Source: Planctomycetota bacterium (GTDB taxonomy: Bacteria > Planctomycetota > UBA8108 > JACQVS01). From it: 64,000 bases of DNA. The notes beneath the pieces are model-generated. The model made no database searches. It saw nothing but the letters and a program-made list of their open reading frames with translations, and was not told the origin of the DNA. The stretch is taken from assembly GCA_028280485.1 (NCBI GenBank), contig JANQLS010000048.1, positions 131,577 to 195,576 of the forward strand, read 5' to 3'. The translations under genes were made by a program, and so were the position numbers. Each line of letters opens with the position of its first letter. The stretch's first letter is position 1. This document shows, one piece after another, positions 10,583-18,936 of this stretch.

Positions 10583-11472
10583 ACTGTATAGACTCCTCTC
10601 TCGAAAATACTCGCTAATTGAGGTACCACTTCTTGCTCGACATCGATACTCAACCAACCGGCACGACGAGTTTGAACAAAGCCGATGAGCTGGTTTTGGA
10701 ATTTATCGTAGGCCTCGCGGTATTTCGTTTTTACGGAGTCCGTGACGGAAACATCTTCAGTACTTCCGGATTCACAATCGACAAGTTGCAATTCCCCTTG
10801 AACATCGGGGTCGCGATCGGTCTTCTTACTGAGTTGAACTAAGAGCAAACGATGACGAGAGTTTTTAAGGCTTTCGGTAACGGCGTCGACTCCATTCGGA
10901 TCGAAAAAATCGGAAACGATGGCGACCAGGCCTTGGCGTAACCCGTAACTTTCGAAGCGTTTGATCGAAGTTGCGATGTCGGTCGTTCCACCCGCTTGAA
11001 CTTGGGCTAAACGATCGGCCATGAACAAGATTCGGCCTTTACCACTTTGAGGAGGAACTAAAGTGGTGAGATCGTTGCTGAAAGGATAGATCCCTACAGA
11101 ATCGTGATGATTGAGCGAGATCGCAGCCAAAGCGAGAGCGGAGCGAAGCCCGGCGATAGCTCGAGGGGGCGTTTCTAAGAACAGACTCTTCGAGGTATCG
11201 ACTAAGAGGTAAAGGGGGAGATCCTCTAATTCTTCGTAGAGTTTGAGTACGACTCTTCCCAGTCGTTGGTAAATATTCCAATCGATGGAACGAAAATCAT
11301 CTCCGGGAGAATAGGAGCGGAAATCTCTAAAATCAGTTCCACTTCCCATGTCGACCGAACGCTGTTCAGCGTAACGGCCTCCCCGAGCCACTCGATTCGC
11401 GATGATGCGAAGAGAGCTTAGGGATTGGAGAAATTCTGGGGTGAAGAGTTCATCTTTGTTGAGCGAATTCAT
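10579..11472 (-). CDS. DUF58 family protein
   Basis: This 297-residue protein carries the DUF58 signature: GSGTDFRDFRSYSPGDD followed by FRSIDWNIYQRLGRVVLKLY, then a vWA-like core opening with LLVDTSKSL and containing GGTTDIATS and AIVSDFFDPNG. It has no membrane segment. DUF58 proteins accompany MoxR ATPases and are thought to link the ATPase to the membrane vWA proteins. The gene starts 13 bases after the MoxR stop and its own TGA overlaps the next ATG, so it sits in the middle of a tight operon. The reading through the family signature is unambiguous; the cellular client of the complex is not known. Confidence 0.92.
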   Translation of the reverse strand: MNSLNKDELFTPEFLQSLSSLRIIANRVARGGRYAEQRSVDMGSGTDFRDFRSYSPGDDFRSIDWNIYQRLGRVVLKLYEELEDLPLYLLVDTSKSLFLETPPRAIAGLRSALALAAISLNHHDSVGIYPFSNDLTTLVPPQSGKGRILFMADRLAQVQAGGTTDIATSIKRFESYGLRQGLVAIVSDFFDPNGVDAVTESLKNSRHRLLLVQLSKKTDRDPDVQGELQLVDCESGSTEDVSVTDSVKTKYREAYDKFQNQLIGFVQTRRAGWLSIDVEQEVVPQLASIFERGVYTV

Positions 11473-11485
11473 GGATGCGTTCTCA

Positions 11486-12496
11486 CTACTCTCTCGGAGT
11501 TTCTACGCTATCCAAAACGCTGCGAACGATGTCATCCGCATTGACGGCATCGGATTGGCCGCGGAAGTTTAAGAGAACACGGTGGCGGAGTGCAGGGAGT
11601 GCGACTTCTTTGATGTCATCGCAGCTCACCGAAAATCGACCCGACAAGAGGGCTTTGACCTTACCGGCTAAGATCAAACTTTGGGCTCCACGAGGACTCG
11701 ATCCCATGGCGACGGTGTCGTTGACGATTTGAGGGGCAAACTCACTTCCTGGTTGAGTGGCGATCACCAAACGAACGGCATAAGTTTGAACGGGATCAGG
11801 CACGGGAACGTTGCGAATGGTGTCCCGCATTTTGAGAATCTCTTCGCCGTTTGAAACGGATTCGATTTCGACGTCATCGCCGCTCGTTGTTCGGTTCAAA
11901 ATTGTTTTGTATTCATCTTCTTTGGGATAACCCACGATGAGTTTAAACAAGAAGCGGTCTAACTGAGCTTCGGGAAGAGGATAAGTTCCCTCTTGTTCGA
12001 CGGGATTCTGCGTAGCCATCACGCAGTAAGGCTCTTGAAGAGCGATCGTCTTATTACCGACGGAGATTTGCTTTTCTTGCATCGCTTCCAACAGTGCCGA
12101 CTGGGTTTTAGGAGTCGCACGGTTGATTTCATCGGCGAGAACTAAGTTAGCCACTAAAGGACCTTGGCGGAAGCGAACTTCTTGAGAACCTTCTTCTGTG
12201 GCCATCAAAACTTCAGTTCCCCGGATATCTGCGGGCATCATGTCAGGAGTGAACTGGATTCGAGAAAAGTCTAACGATACGGCTTCTCCTAAGGTTCTAA
12301 CTAACATCGTCTTACCGATACCGGGTACTCCTTCCAAGAGAACATGGCCTCCGGCGAACAGGGCGGTGAGAACTCCCTCTAAAACTTCTTCTTGTCCCAC
12401 GATCATGCGAGAAACTTGGTTGCGGATGTTGTCGTAGGCGGTACGGAATGCTTCGGCTTGTTGGCGAGCGATTTCAGGGTCGGCTGTAGCTGGCAT
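11486..12496 (-). CDS. MoxR-type AAA+ ATPase
   Basis: This 336-residue AAA+ protein has Walker A GVPGIGKT (about residue 59), Walker B LVLADEINRA (about 119-128), and the MoxR-specific stretches TPKTQSALLEAMQE and ATQNPVEQEGTYPLPEAQLD. The start at ATG 12496 is preceded by GAGGAACT, a good ribosome site. MoxR ATPases act as chaperone-like machines that work with vWA proteins to mature or insert metal centres or to remodel envelope complexes. It heads the coupled MoxR-DUF58-vWA-vWA set and follows the charged membrane gene by 87 bases. The length is normal and no key residue is missing. Confidence 0.95.
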   Translation of the reverse strand: MPATADPEIARQQAEAFRTAYDNIRNQVSRMIVGQEEVLEGVLTALFAGGHVLLEGVPGIGKTMLVRTLGEAVSLDFSRIQFTPDMMPADIRGTEVLMATEEGSQEVRFRQGPLVANLVLADEINRATPKTQSALLEAMQEKQISVGNKTIALQEPYCVMATQNPVEQEGTYPLPEAQLDRFLFKLIVGYPKEDEYKTILNRTTSGDDVEIESVSNGEEILKMRDTIRNVPVPDPVQTYAVRLVIATQPGSEFAPQIVNDTVAMGSSPRGAQSLILAGKVKALLSGRFSVSCDDIKEVALPALRHRVLLNFRGQSDAVNADDIVRSVLDSVETPRE

Positions 12497-12583
12497 AGTT
12501 CCTCGAATGGTTTTTAAGTGGGTTGAACTGAATTTTTTACTGAGTACGAGACGGGGTCGAGCCTTGAAGTGGCTTCAGAAAAA

Positions 12584-14125
12584 CTAAGAGTCTTTCTTCT
12601 CGTTCGTGGTTTCTGTTGAGGCTTGAGAGTCTCGGTTGAAGTAATTTTTTAAGACCTGACGCATCCAGGGAAGCAGGGTGCGTCTCGACAAGAGTTCAGG
12701 TGCTCGATCCCGCTTGGGGCGATCTTGAGCATCCGCTGGTTCAGAGGCTTCACGTTGGGGGCGAACTCGTTCTTGAGTGATCTTGACTCGGCCAGGATTG
12801 GGTTGACCTTTGACGTGATCAGGAATGGGAACACCTAAAACTAAGGAAGCAACTCCTCTCGATTTCTTTCGTTGTCCCGGACCTCCGCGGCCATTCGCAT
12901 CGGGATTGGATCGATTTCCGAATCCGATGCTGAGGTCACGATTGGTGGGAGGTCGACGATCGCGAAGATTGGGTTGTAACCCGCCGCGTGCTTCCGATTC
13001 ACTGTCTTCATCGTCGACATCTTCTTCCTCTTCGAATTCTTGTTCTTCGCTTTCGGCGACTCGATCTTTACTCGACCATTCACTCGCCGCAGGGTTTCGG
13101 CTGGATCCACTGGAGCTTCCTCTTCCGGCCGTGGCTCCCGATTTGTCATCGGCTTTTTTACGAGGGTGTTGAGGGTCGTCTTCTTTTTTGGATTTCTTTT
13201 TCTTCTTTGGCTTCTTCGGTTCTAAAGATTTGTCGTGAGGTTTTGTCGTGGGAGCTTGAGTACCGGGTACTCCTCGTGACTTTTGACTTCGGCCCGTCGA
13301 GGGAGCGAAGGCGGGTTGACCTCCCTTGGTCTTACCTTCGTTTTCTAAAACGTTCTGATTGGAGTCGCCTGAAAGTTGAGCCTTGGGTTCCATTTTGACT
13401 GGGAGTTCATCCGAAGGAGGTTGAGACTTACCTTCGCGGCGAGGTTCCGATTTTTGAGTACTCGGTTTGGTCGTGCTCGAAGGACTCGTCGTCTCTTCTT
13501 GTCCTTTTTTCTCTGTTTGAAGTTCTTCTGCCGAAGGTTCAGCGGAAGCTTTTTTATCTTCAACGGCCTCACTCGTTGAGAAGAGATGAGGGATAATTAA
13601 TAGGAGCGCAGCAACGACGAGATAACGCACATCTCGAATGGATCCTGGCCAGGGCAAATTCTGAACTTGAGGTTCATGTTCGAGAGCCTTTTCGGCATGA
13701 GGTAAAGCTTCTTGAATGGCCGCCTCGCCAAACGAAGATGAGTCCTCGGCGCTTAAAAATTCATCGGCAGCTCGTAAACGATCTTTTAAACCTTGATGGC
13801 GGTCGTAATATTCGAGGGCTTGACGACGAGATGGATCTCGATTCTCGACGACAAACACTGGGAGGGCCAAGGCGAGAACTGGGATGGCTAAAGTGATAAG
13901 CGCGCCAAGCCAGAGAGCCGGGAGATAAGCGCTTCCTCCCCAGAGGAGGGGAATCGCTAAGACAAAAAGAATCGCCGGTGCGATCAACACCGATGGAGTG
14001 ACCTTCGACCAAATCTTATTGAAGGTTTCTTTGGCGCGTTCTTGGCGAATCAACTCACCACCATTTTTAGCGAGCTTGGTGAGCGATTTTTCAACTTGTT
14101 GTCGGTAATCCGAGTTTGTGCTCAT
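12584..14125 (-). CDS. Membrane protein with long charged disordered tail
   Basis: I do not recognise a named family. The 513-residue protein begins with a short helical segment, two adjacent membrane helices (about 46-62 and 68-92) and a third near residues 168-185 (YLVVAALLLIIPHLF). A soluble helical stretch between them includes EYYDRHQGLKDRLRAADEFL. Residues 190-430 are strongly disordered: Glu/Lys/Ser/Pro-rich, with poly-Lys KKPKKKKKSKK and poly-acidic EEEEDVDDED patches. The end is basic (RRTLLPWMRQVLKNYFNRD). It lies directly upstream of moxR in the same direction, as proteins of similar layout (DUF4175-like) often do in such clusters, so it may be part of the complex. The low-complexity part produces long meaningless frames on the other strand. 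Confidence 0.75.
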   Translation of the reverse strand: MSTNSDYRQQVEKSLTKLAKNGGELIRQERAKETFNKIWSKVTPSVLIAPAILFVLAIPLLWGGSAYLPALWLGALITLAIPVLALALPVFVVENRDPSRRQALEYYDRHQGLKDRLRAADEFLSAEDSSSFGEAAIQEALPHAEKALEHEPQVQNLPWPGSIRDVRYLVVAALLLIIPHLFSTSEAVEDKKASAEPSAEELQTEKKGQEETTSPSSTTKPSTQKSEPRREGKSQPPSDELPVKMEPKAQLSGDSNQNVLENEGKTKGGQPAFAPSTGRSQKSRGVPGTQAPTTKPHDKSLEPKKPKKKKKSKKEDDPQHPRKKADDKSGATAGRGSSSGSSRNPAASEWSSKDRVAESEEQEFEEEEDVDDEDSESEARGGLQPNLRDRRPPTNRDLSIGFGNRSNPDANGRGGPGQRKKSRGVASLVLGVPIPDHVKGQPNPGRVKITQERVRPQREASEPADAQDRPKRDRAPELLSRRTLLPWMRQVLKNYFNRDSQASTETTNEKKDS

Positions 14126-14203
14126 AATAAAAAATTTGATTATGTACCTGTAGCCAACCTCGCCAGAGATTGGACGCAGGATGCCTTAAAGTTTCACGCA
14201 CTC

Positions 14204-14298
14204 CTTTAGGAAGTGAGTGAGCAAAGCGAACATTCACGATGGAGTCGTACGGAGCGGGCCGAAGGCTCGCGACCTTTATTGCTGTGCGACGACCATTA
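14204..14298 (-). repeat. Gene-end repeat, family E, divergent copy
   Basis: On the plus strand this reads TTTAGGAAGTGAGTGAGCAA, then a CACGATGGAG core, and ends GACCATTA at the stop codon of the adjacent minus-strand gene. Closely related copies lie at 34797-34860 and 37455-37517, again at or near the 3' ends of minus-strand genes. The core can fold as two small hairpins. This copy carries about 30 extra bases in the middle. Confidence 0.7.
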
Positions 14299-16773
14299 TT
14301 CCAGGCCTAAGTCAAACGTCTTCGACTGTAAAACTCTCTTCGTCCCGTTGTCTCGAAGAAACGCGACGATACTTAATTGTCGGGGATCCATACGCGCTGC
14401 GTAAGTTCTCACCGAACCTCTACCCTCTGCTTCGAGTTGCTTGAGGTAGGCGATGTTTCGTTTTTCTATGTCTTGAAGAGAACCGCCGAAGCTCATCTCC
14501 ATTCGATCGCTGTCTTTAGTTCTAAAGGGGATGCCGGAAACCGTGGGAGTGAGGGCAGCTCTCGCCACTCGCTTGTGAATCACCACTTTACTTTTTCCGG
14601 GATAGAGAACTCCGCGTTCAATCAACAAGATATGGAGATCGGCGGTGTCACGTTCGGGACCTGATACGGTGATCTTTCCTTTGATGACATCACCGTCGAG
14701 GGCGGCGTTCAAGTTGATGGAGTACGCACTGGGACGTAACAATGAACCGCGAACGATTTGACGCCCCCTTTTGTAAATTTGTTCGGCTTCTCGGGCTTTT
14801 CCCGTTCCCGGGAACGATCCCCGTCCATCCACGATTTGAACGGCAGGGCCGGCTCCGTAGAAGTCAGCGTGATACTGCGAGACTTCATTGGTCAACGAAT
14901 CCATTTCTAAGCGAGGATGAGGAAGGTGAAAGCTCACGGCCGACAATGCCGTTTGGGGGAAGTGGGAGAGCAATCCTTCATTTCCTAGCGCGCCACCGAT
15001 GGCTCCTTCATCACGAGTGGGATGCTTGATGTGAGCGTTGGTGAAGAACTCTAAGAGAACCGTACGGTTCGCTTCGTTATCAGCTCTTTTATGTTTGGTG
15101 GCTGCGCGATAGTTATAAACTTTTCCTGCGATAAGTTGTTCGATCTTATCGACAGAGATGCGTTCGTCCGTGCCTAAGTGTTTTTGAACACGTTCTAATC
15201 CGCCGATGGCTTGTTCACCACTGTCGGCGGCGATCACGGCTTGAACATAACGGGACATCGCTCGCTTGTAACGACCTTGACGTTCGTAGAATTCGCCTAA
15301 GCGTAAATTGACTCGGCCGTTTTCGGGCATTCCGAATGCCGCCGAAAGTAAGTGTCGCCAAGCACGTTTATCTTCATTGCCCTCAAGTAGAATTTCACCC
15401 ATTAGAGAGTGAACATTGTGGATGGCTTCAGGGTATCGATCTTTACGGCCTTCTTTGATTCCAAGGTCGCCGGTGAAGAGGGCCTGCTGGTTGTAACCCA
15501 ATGCCCGCAGTTCCTTCATCAAATCTAAAGCGCGAGTCGTAACGATATCTTTCCGCCAAGTATTTCTTAAGTACTTTAAAACGCGTTCAAACTCATCCTT
15601 ACTTCCGCCTTCATCCATTCGGTAATCAAGAAGGGTACGAGCCGTTTCTTGACTGAGACGAGCGGTAGGGTACTTCGCCAAACACAGTTCGAGTTCGTCT
15701 GCATCTTCGGTGAGCCAAGCCTTAAAGAATTCAAAATCTTCTTCGGGGTACTTCACTTCGCCATTGAGGCGAACCTTCGCAGTACCGGCATCGCGATCTA
15801 AATCGATCCAAAGATTCTTTAGCAAGTTGAGGCCGATAGTTCCTAAGGCTCCATCGGGATGGACGTAGGGGATATCTTCAGGACGAAATGCGACGAGCTT
15901 GGAAAGATCTAATTTACCCATTTGAACGGGGCTGACGTTTCCAGCGGGTTTTCCTAAATCATCGGCCCAGAGTGCATCGATTTTTGAATCGTAGAAGGAG
16001 GTGGTGATCGCTAATGCAGCGATCTTTTCACCGGGGATTTGAACGGGGATCCACACGATGTCGTCCGTGGTTGAAATCGATATGGTTTCAGATTTATCGT
16101 CAGACTCTTCTTGATCCGGGGGTAAGTTGCCTTCAGGTTCCGGGGGGGGCTCTTCTGTTCCGGCTTTGGAAGGCAAGAGTTCTAAGTGTCCTTCTTTGAG
16201 ATCAAAGATGATGCGATAGTTTCTGAGGATCTTAGCGCCGATAGTTCCGACTAAAGCATCCTCACCCATCTCGCGGGACCACAAGCGAGTGAATTCATTG
16301 AACTCGGGTTCGGGTCCTTGTTCTCGGCTTTGGACAACGATGTCGAAGCCCGGGAAGTGGATGGTGATGGGAATCGTTTGCCCGCCTTGATCCTCTGCTT
16401 TGAGTGGACCAGCTGCGTTGTTGTGAAGTTGAAGGCCGCAAGGATTTTCAAAATCGACAAACAAGTTTACGGGAATTCTTCGATGAACTGTCGACACCTC
16501 ACAGTGAGTGATCAAGCGATTGCCGACGATTTGAACCGGCATGAGATGCTGAAGAGTCGCGTTGGGATCTTCAGGAATGCCTTCTTCAATTGGAGGAACT
16601 CCAGGTGGACGTTCTCCGGGAGGAGGGCCACCGCCGGGTCCTGGAGGGGGACCGCCACCGGGTGGAGGGACGGGAGGTGGAACTTGAGCCCACGCTAAAC
16701 TCGTCAAGCTAAGGAAGAGCACTCCGAGAAATAAAGAGATAGAAAATGAACAGTTCAGCTTTCTAGAGTTCAT
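14296..16773 (-). CDS. Secreted protein with degenerate aspartic-protease and thioredoxin-like domains
   Basis: The 825-residue protein has a signal peptide (about 1-29, ending in SLAWA) and a Pro/Gly-rich linker (30-75). Two stretches then resemble retropepsin-like aspartic protease halves: each ends in a typical G-x-x-L-L/R-N segment (ALVGTIGAKILRNYRIIFD and LGTIGLNLLKNLWIDLD). The catalytic DTG is absent in both (FVDFENPC and FYDSKIDAL), so it should not be an active protease. A helical repeat region follows (350-540). Residues 570-690 start VLLEFFTNAH and end AVQIVDGRG, like DUF1223/Omp28-type thioredoxin folds, but the cysteines are missing. It is the first gene of the MoxR-cluster run. 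I infer a binding or scaffold role in the envelope. Confidence 0.7.
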   Translation of the reverse strand: MNSRKLNCSFSISLFLGVLFLSLTSLAWAQVPPPVPPPGGGPPPGPGGGPPPGERPPGVPPIEEGIPEDPNATLQHLMPVQIVGNRLITHCEVSTVHRRIPVNLFVDFENPCGLQLHNNAAGPLKAEDQGGQTIPITIHFPGFDIVVQSREQGPEPEFNEFTRLWSREMGEDALVGTIGAKILRNYRIIFDLKEGHLELLPSKAGTEEPPPEPEGNLPPDQEESDDKSETISISTTDDIVWIPVQIPGEKIAALAITTSFYDSKIDALWADDLGKPAGNVSPVQMGKLDLSKLVAFRPEDIPYVHPDGALGTIGLNLLKNLWIDLDRDAGTAKVRLNGEVKYPEEDFEFFKAWLTEDADELELCLAKYPTARLSQETARTLLDYRMDEGGSKDEFERVLKYLRNTWRKDIVTTRALDLMKELRALGYNQQALFTGDLGIKEGRKDRYPEAIHNVHSLMGEILLEGNEDKRAWRHLLSAAFGMPENGRVNLRLGEFYERQGRYKRAMSRYVQAVIAADSGEQAIGGLERVQKHLGTDERISVDKIEQLIAGKVYNYRAATKHKRADNEANRTVLLEFFTNAHIKHPTRDEGAIGGALGNEGLLSHFPQTALSAVSFHLPHPRLEMDSLTNEVSQYHADFYGAGPAVQIVDGRGSFPGTGKAREAEQIYKRGRQIVRGSLLRPSAYSINLNAALDGDVIKGKITVSGPERDTADLHILLIERGVLYPGKSKVVIHKRVARAALTPTVSGIPFRTKDSDRMEMSFGGSLQDIEKRNIAYLKQLEAEGRGSVRTYAARMDPRQLSIVAFLRDNGTKRVLQSKTFDLGLE

Positions 16774-16823
16774 ATTAAGTCTGGTTATTAATGTAGAAGG
16801 GTTGACTCTTTATTTCACGAGGC

Positions 16824-16869
16824 AAACCCAGTGAAAGAATCAAAGCAAATTGATTTTTTCACTGGGTTT
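16824..16869 (-). terminator. Hairpin terminator after the TlpA-like gene
   Basis: A stem AAACCCAGTGAAA pairs with TTTCACTGGGTTT, extended inward by a few pairs, about 50 bases beyond the thioredoxin stop codon at 16922. The flanking T-run is short on the minus strand, so termination strength is uncertain. Confidence 0.6.
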
Positions 16870-16921
16870 TCTCTTCTTAATGGACGCTTAGAAAGGGGTT
16901 GAAGTCGAGGGAATCGATGGG

Positions 16922-17470
16922 CTACTTCTTCTTGGGAAGAAGCGCTTTGATATCGTCTTCGAGTTGCTTACCCAGACCAGGCTGAAAGCCTTTATGTACA
17001 GTAGCAATCTTACCATCTAAGCCGATGATAAATGTGGTAGGGATTCCGCTGACTCCGTATTTATTCTTAACTTCGCCTTCTGAATCCATAACGACATTCA
17101 TCTTCCAGGCTCGAGTCCTGAGGAAGCCCTTAACTTTTCCGGGATTTTCCTGCTGATTGACGGTAATCAACTCCACTCCCTGTTCTTTGTAGGCTTTGGC
17201 AACCGCCATAACTTCGGGAAGGGCCTTGATACAAGGACCACACCAAGTCGCCCAGAAATCGAGGATGATGATCTTCTTCCCGATGGTTTCAGAGAGTTTG
17301 AAATCTTCTCCCTCTAAAGTCTTGAGAAGGAAATCGGGAGCGGCTTGACCGATGAGGGGATTGATGGCAGCAGCGCTTCCATGGCTGACGCCTTCACCCT
17401 TCATGTTGTCGAATGCCCAGGTTTGTGCTTTAGCGGTAACTTCAATTTTAGTGTTTTGAGGCACGCTCAC
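16922..17470 (-). CDS. TlpA/ResA-like thiol-disulfide oxidoreductase (possible C-terminal half of a TGA readthrough protein)
   Basis: The 182-residue reading has the AhpC/TSA-thioredoxin core: IGQAAPDFLLKTLEGEDF, then FWATWCGPCIKALPEVM with the redox CxxC, and the cis-proline segment SGIPTTFIIGLDG. TlpA/ResA family members are normally exported or anchored, but the only start available here, GTG 17470, gives no signal peptide and no evident ribosome site. The frame is the same as that of the gene just upstream, whose TGA lies 21 bases earlier, and the sequence between (SGFAPAA) continues smoothly. I therefore suspect that the domain is translated as the C-terminal part of the upstream exported protein through selenocysteine insertion or readthrough. 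If not, it is a separately initiated cytoplasmic thioredoxin. Confidence 0.8.
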   Translation of the reverse strand: MSVPQNTKIEVTAKAQTWAFDNMKGEGVSHGSAAAINPLIGQAAPDFLLKTLEGEDFKLSETIGKKIIILDFWATWCGPCIKALPEVMAVAKAYKEQGVELITVNQQENPGKVKGFLRTRAWKMNVVMDSEGEVKNKYGVSGIPTTFIIGLDGKIATVHKGFQPGLGKQLEDDIKALLPKKK

Positions 17471-17491
17471 GGCGGCCGGTGCGAAGCCACT

Positions 17492-17494
17492 TCA
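17492..17494 (-). other. In-frame TGA, candidate selenocysteine codon
   Basis: The codon before is TGC (Cys), giving a possible Cys-Sec pair in FGGC-U-SGFAPAA. Upstream and downstream frames are identical (18508 to 16922). The next 30 bases are GC-rich and can form hairpins, for example GTGGC with GCCGC around a 9-base loop, where a bacterial SECIS would be expected. Not proven. Confidence 0.5.
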
Positions 17495-18508
17495 GCATCC
17501 GCCGAAAACGGCGATGGCGATTTGCTTGCCGCTTTCGAGATCATTCACTAAGAACTGAGGAGAGCTACCAAAGGGCTTCCAGATTTTATATTCTTCGCCG
17601 CCTCTTCCGATGTATTTCACCAAGCTGGGAGCCATGATGACTCGGCGAGCCTGACGCACGTACTTGAAGTCGATTTTGACGGGTTCACCCAAGGCGATGG
17701 CGTGAGTTTTGTCGGCTTCAACTTTGACGGTTTTCATTTTTCCGCGAGTGAAGCGAACGATGCTTCTTCCTAAGCCTAAGTGGCCAGAATGAAGTTCATA
17801 TTCGCCGACGGGTACTTTCAAGGCGCGCCTTGAGAAGTTGAAGGAGTTTTTCCCATCTGTACTTTTAACGACGACGGAAAGGAGTTTTCCTTTCGTTGCA
17901 AATTTACTGACGAGATCTAAGGTTCCGCTGGGGCCCTCATAAGCTTCAGCTTGAACTTGGGTTCCATTGGGGCTGACTTTAACATTGTAAAGTTGGCCGC
18001 GGATTTCGAGGGTTTCACCTAAGAAGCTCGCGTGTTTCTCTCGGCCGATGATCACGGCGTCTTGTCCGACATCGTTGAAACGACCATTGTTGTTTTGATC
18101 GATGAAGCGAACGATTTGATCGGCGATCTTGCCGGTCATGGCTCCACTTGATTTATAGCGCCAGCCACTGCCGTTGTTAACGAGCTTGATGGTGTAACGC
18201 CAGGGAGTGCCATCTTTAAGCTTGGCTTTGAAGGTGACTAAGCCTTCTTTACCTTCGACGGTTGAATCAAATTTTCCGTCTAAGTCCGAATCGATCTTGA
18301 GTTGAGATCCATCCAAGTCAGAAGCGAATTCCAATCCATCTAAAGATGAAAATTTGAAGGCTCCTGAAACTCGTTTATAGGATTCAACCGGCAGAACCCA
18401 TTGGCCACGCCGAAGCGATTTGAATGAGAGGGGTACAGTCTCCGCTTGGGTTGGAATGCTCGGAATGAGCAAGCAACCTACGAGGAGAAATAATGAGGCT
18501 CGTCGCAT
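17492..18508 (-). CDS. Exported beta-rich protein (possible N-terminal part of a selenoprotein)
   Basis: I do not recognise the family. The 338-residue reading has a signal peptide (MRRASLFLLVGCLLIPSIPT, cut near QA-ET) and a beta-rich body containing FIDQNNNGRFNDVGQD, which looks like a calcium-binding EF/dockerin-type loop, and a repeat of similar type near DSDLDGKFDSTVEGKEG. The end is LESGKQIAIAVFGGC followed by TGA. Ending on Cys immediately before an in-frame TGA, with a thioredoxin domain continuing in the same frame, suggests one 528-residue exported redox protein (16922-18508). As a stand-alone gene it would be an exported hypothetical protein in a two-gene operon with the TlpA-like domain. 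Confidence 0.75.
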   Translation of the reverse strand: MRRASLFLLVGCLLIPSIPTQAETVPLSFKSLRRGQWVLPVESYKRVSGAFKFSSLDGLEFASDLDGSQLKIDSDLDGKFDSTVEGKEGLVTFKAKLKDGTPWRYTIKLVNNGSGWRYKSSGAMTGKIADQIVRFIDQNNNGRFNDVGQDAVIIGREKHASFLGETLEIRGQLYNVKVSPNGTQVQAEAYEGPSGTLDLVSKFATKGKLLSVVVKSTDGKNSFNFSRRALKVPVGEYELHSGHLGLGRSIVRFTRGKMKTVKVEADKTHAIALGEPVKIDFKYVRQARRVIMAPSLVKYIGRGGEEYKIWKPFGSSPQFLVNDLESGKQIAIAVFGGC

Positions 18509-18936
18509 AATTTTGATTCCTTAAGGAAGGTTTAGGCGAGAGGAAATACAGGATCTACTCTTAATACGTTTCTCACCGTCAGTTCTTAGACGTTTCCCAA
18601 GGAACTGTGGTTAAAAATAATCCCGTAGACCTGATACCAAATATAGCTCAGTTATAACCGCCAATTGGAGTTTTGGAGAAGCTAAAATCTGGTGGTTCTT
18701 AAGCTTAGGGGAGATTTGCTGACAATTTCCTGACAAATGTGTTCAAAAGAAAAACATTCAGGCCAGAATCGAGGCCGATGAGGGTGAAATCTTAGGAAAA
18801 TCTGTCATTTTGGGCTCCTTCAGGAGGGGGGAGCCCAGGGCCAGAAACGGGGTGTTTACAAGCCGGTTACGGGATTTTTGGGCGAGGTTGGGCTGAGGAC
18901 GGGGGGATGCAGGCGAATTTGCTAAGATTTGGCTCG
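18509..18936. other. Gene-free gap upstream of the exported redox gene
   Basis: About 430 bases with no supported gene. It should hold the promoter of the minus-strand gene starting at 18508. I see no clear promoter boxes and no repeat until the GTAGTAGGC element at 18937. Confidence 0.5.

Noticed and set aside
12988-13398. 136-codon plus-strand open frame opposite the charged membrane protein
   Set aside because: It is the complement of low-complexity Lys/Glu/Ser coding sequence; no ribosome site or domain.
14296-16773. Active aspartic protease
   Set aside because: Both halves lack the catalytic DTG motif.
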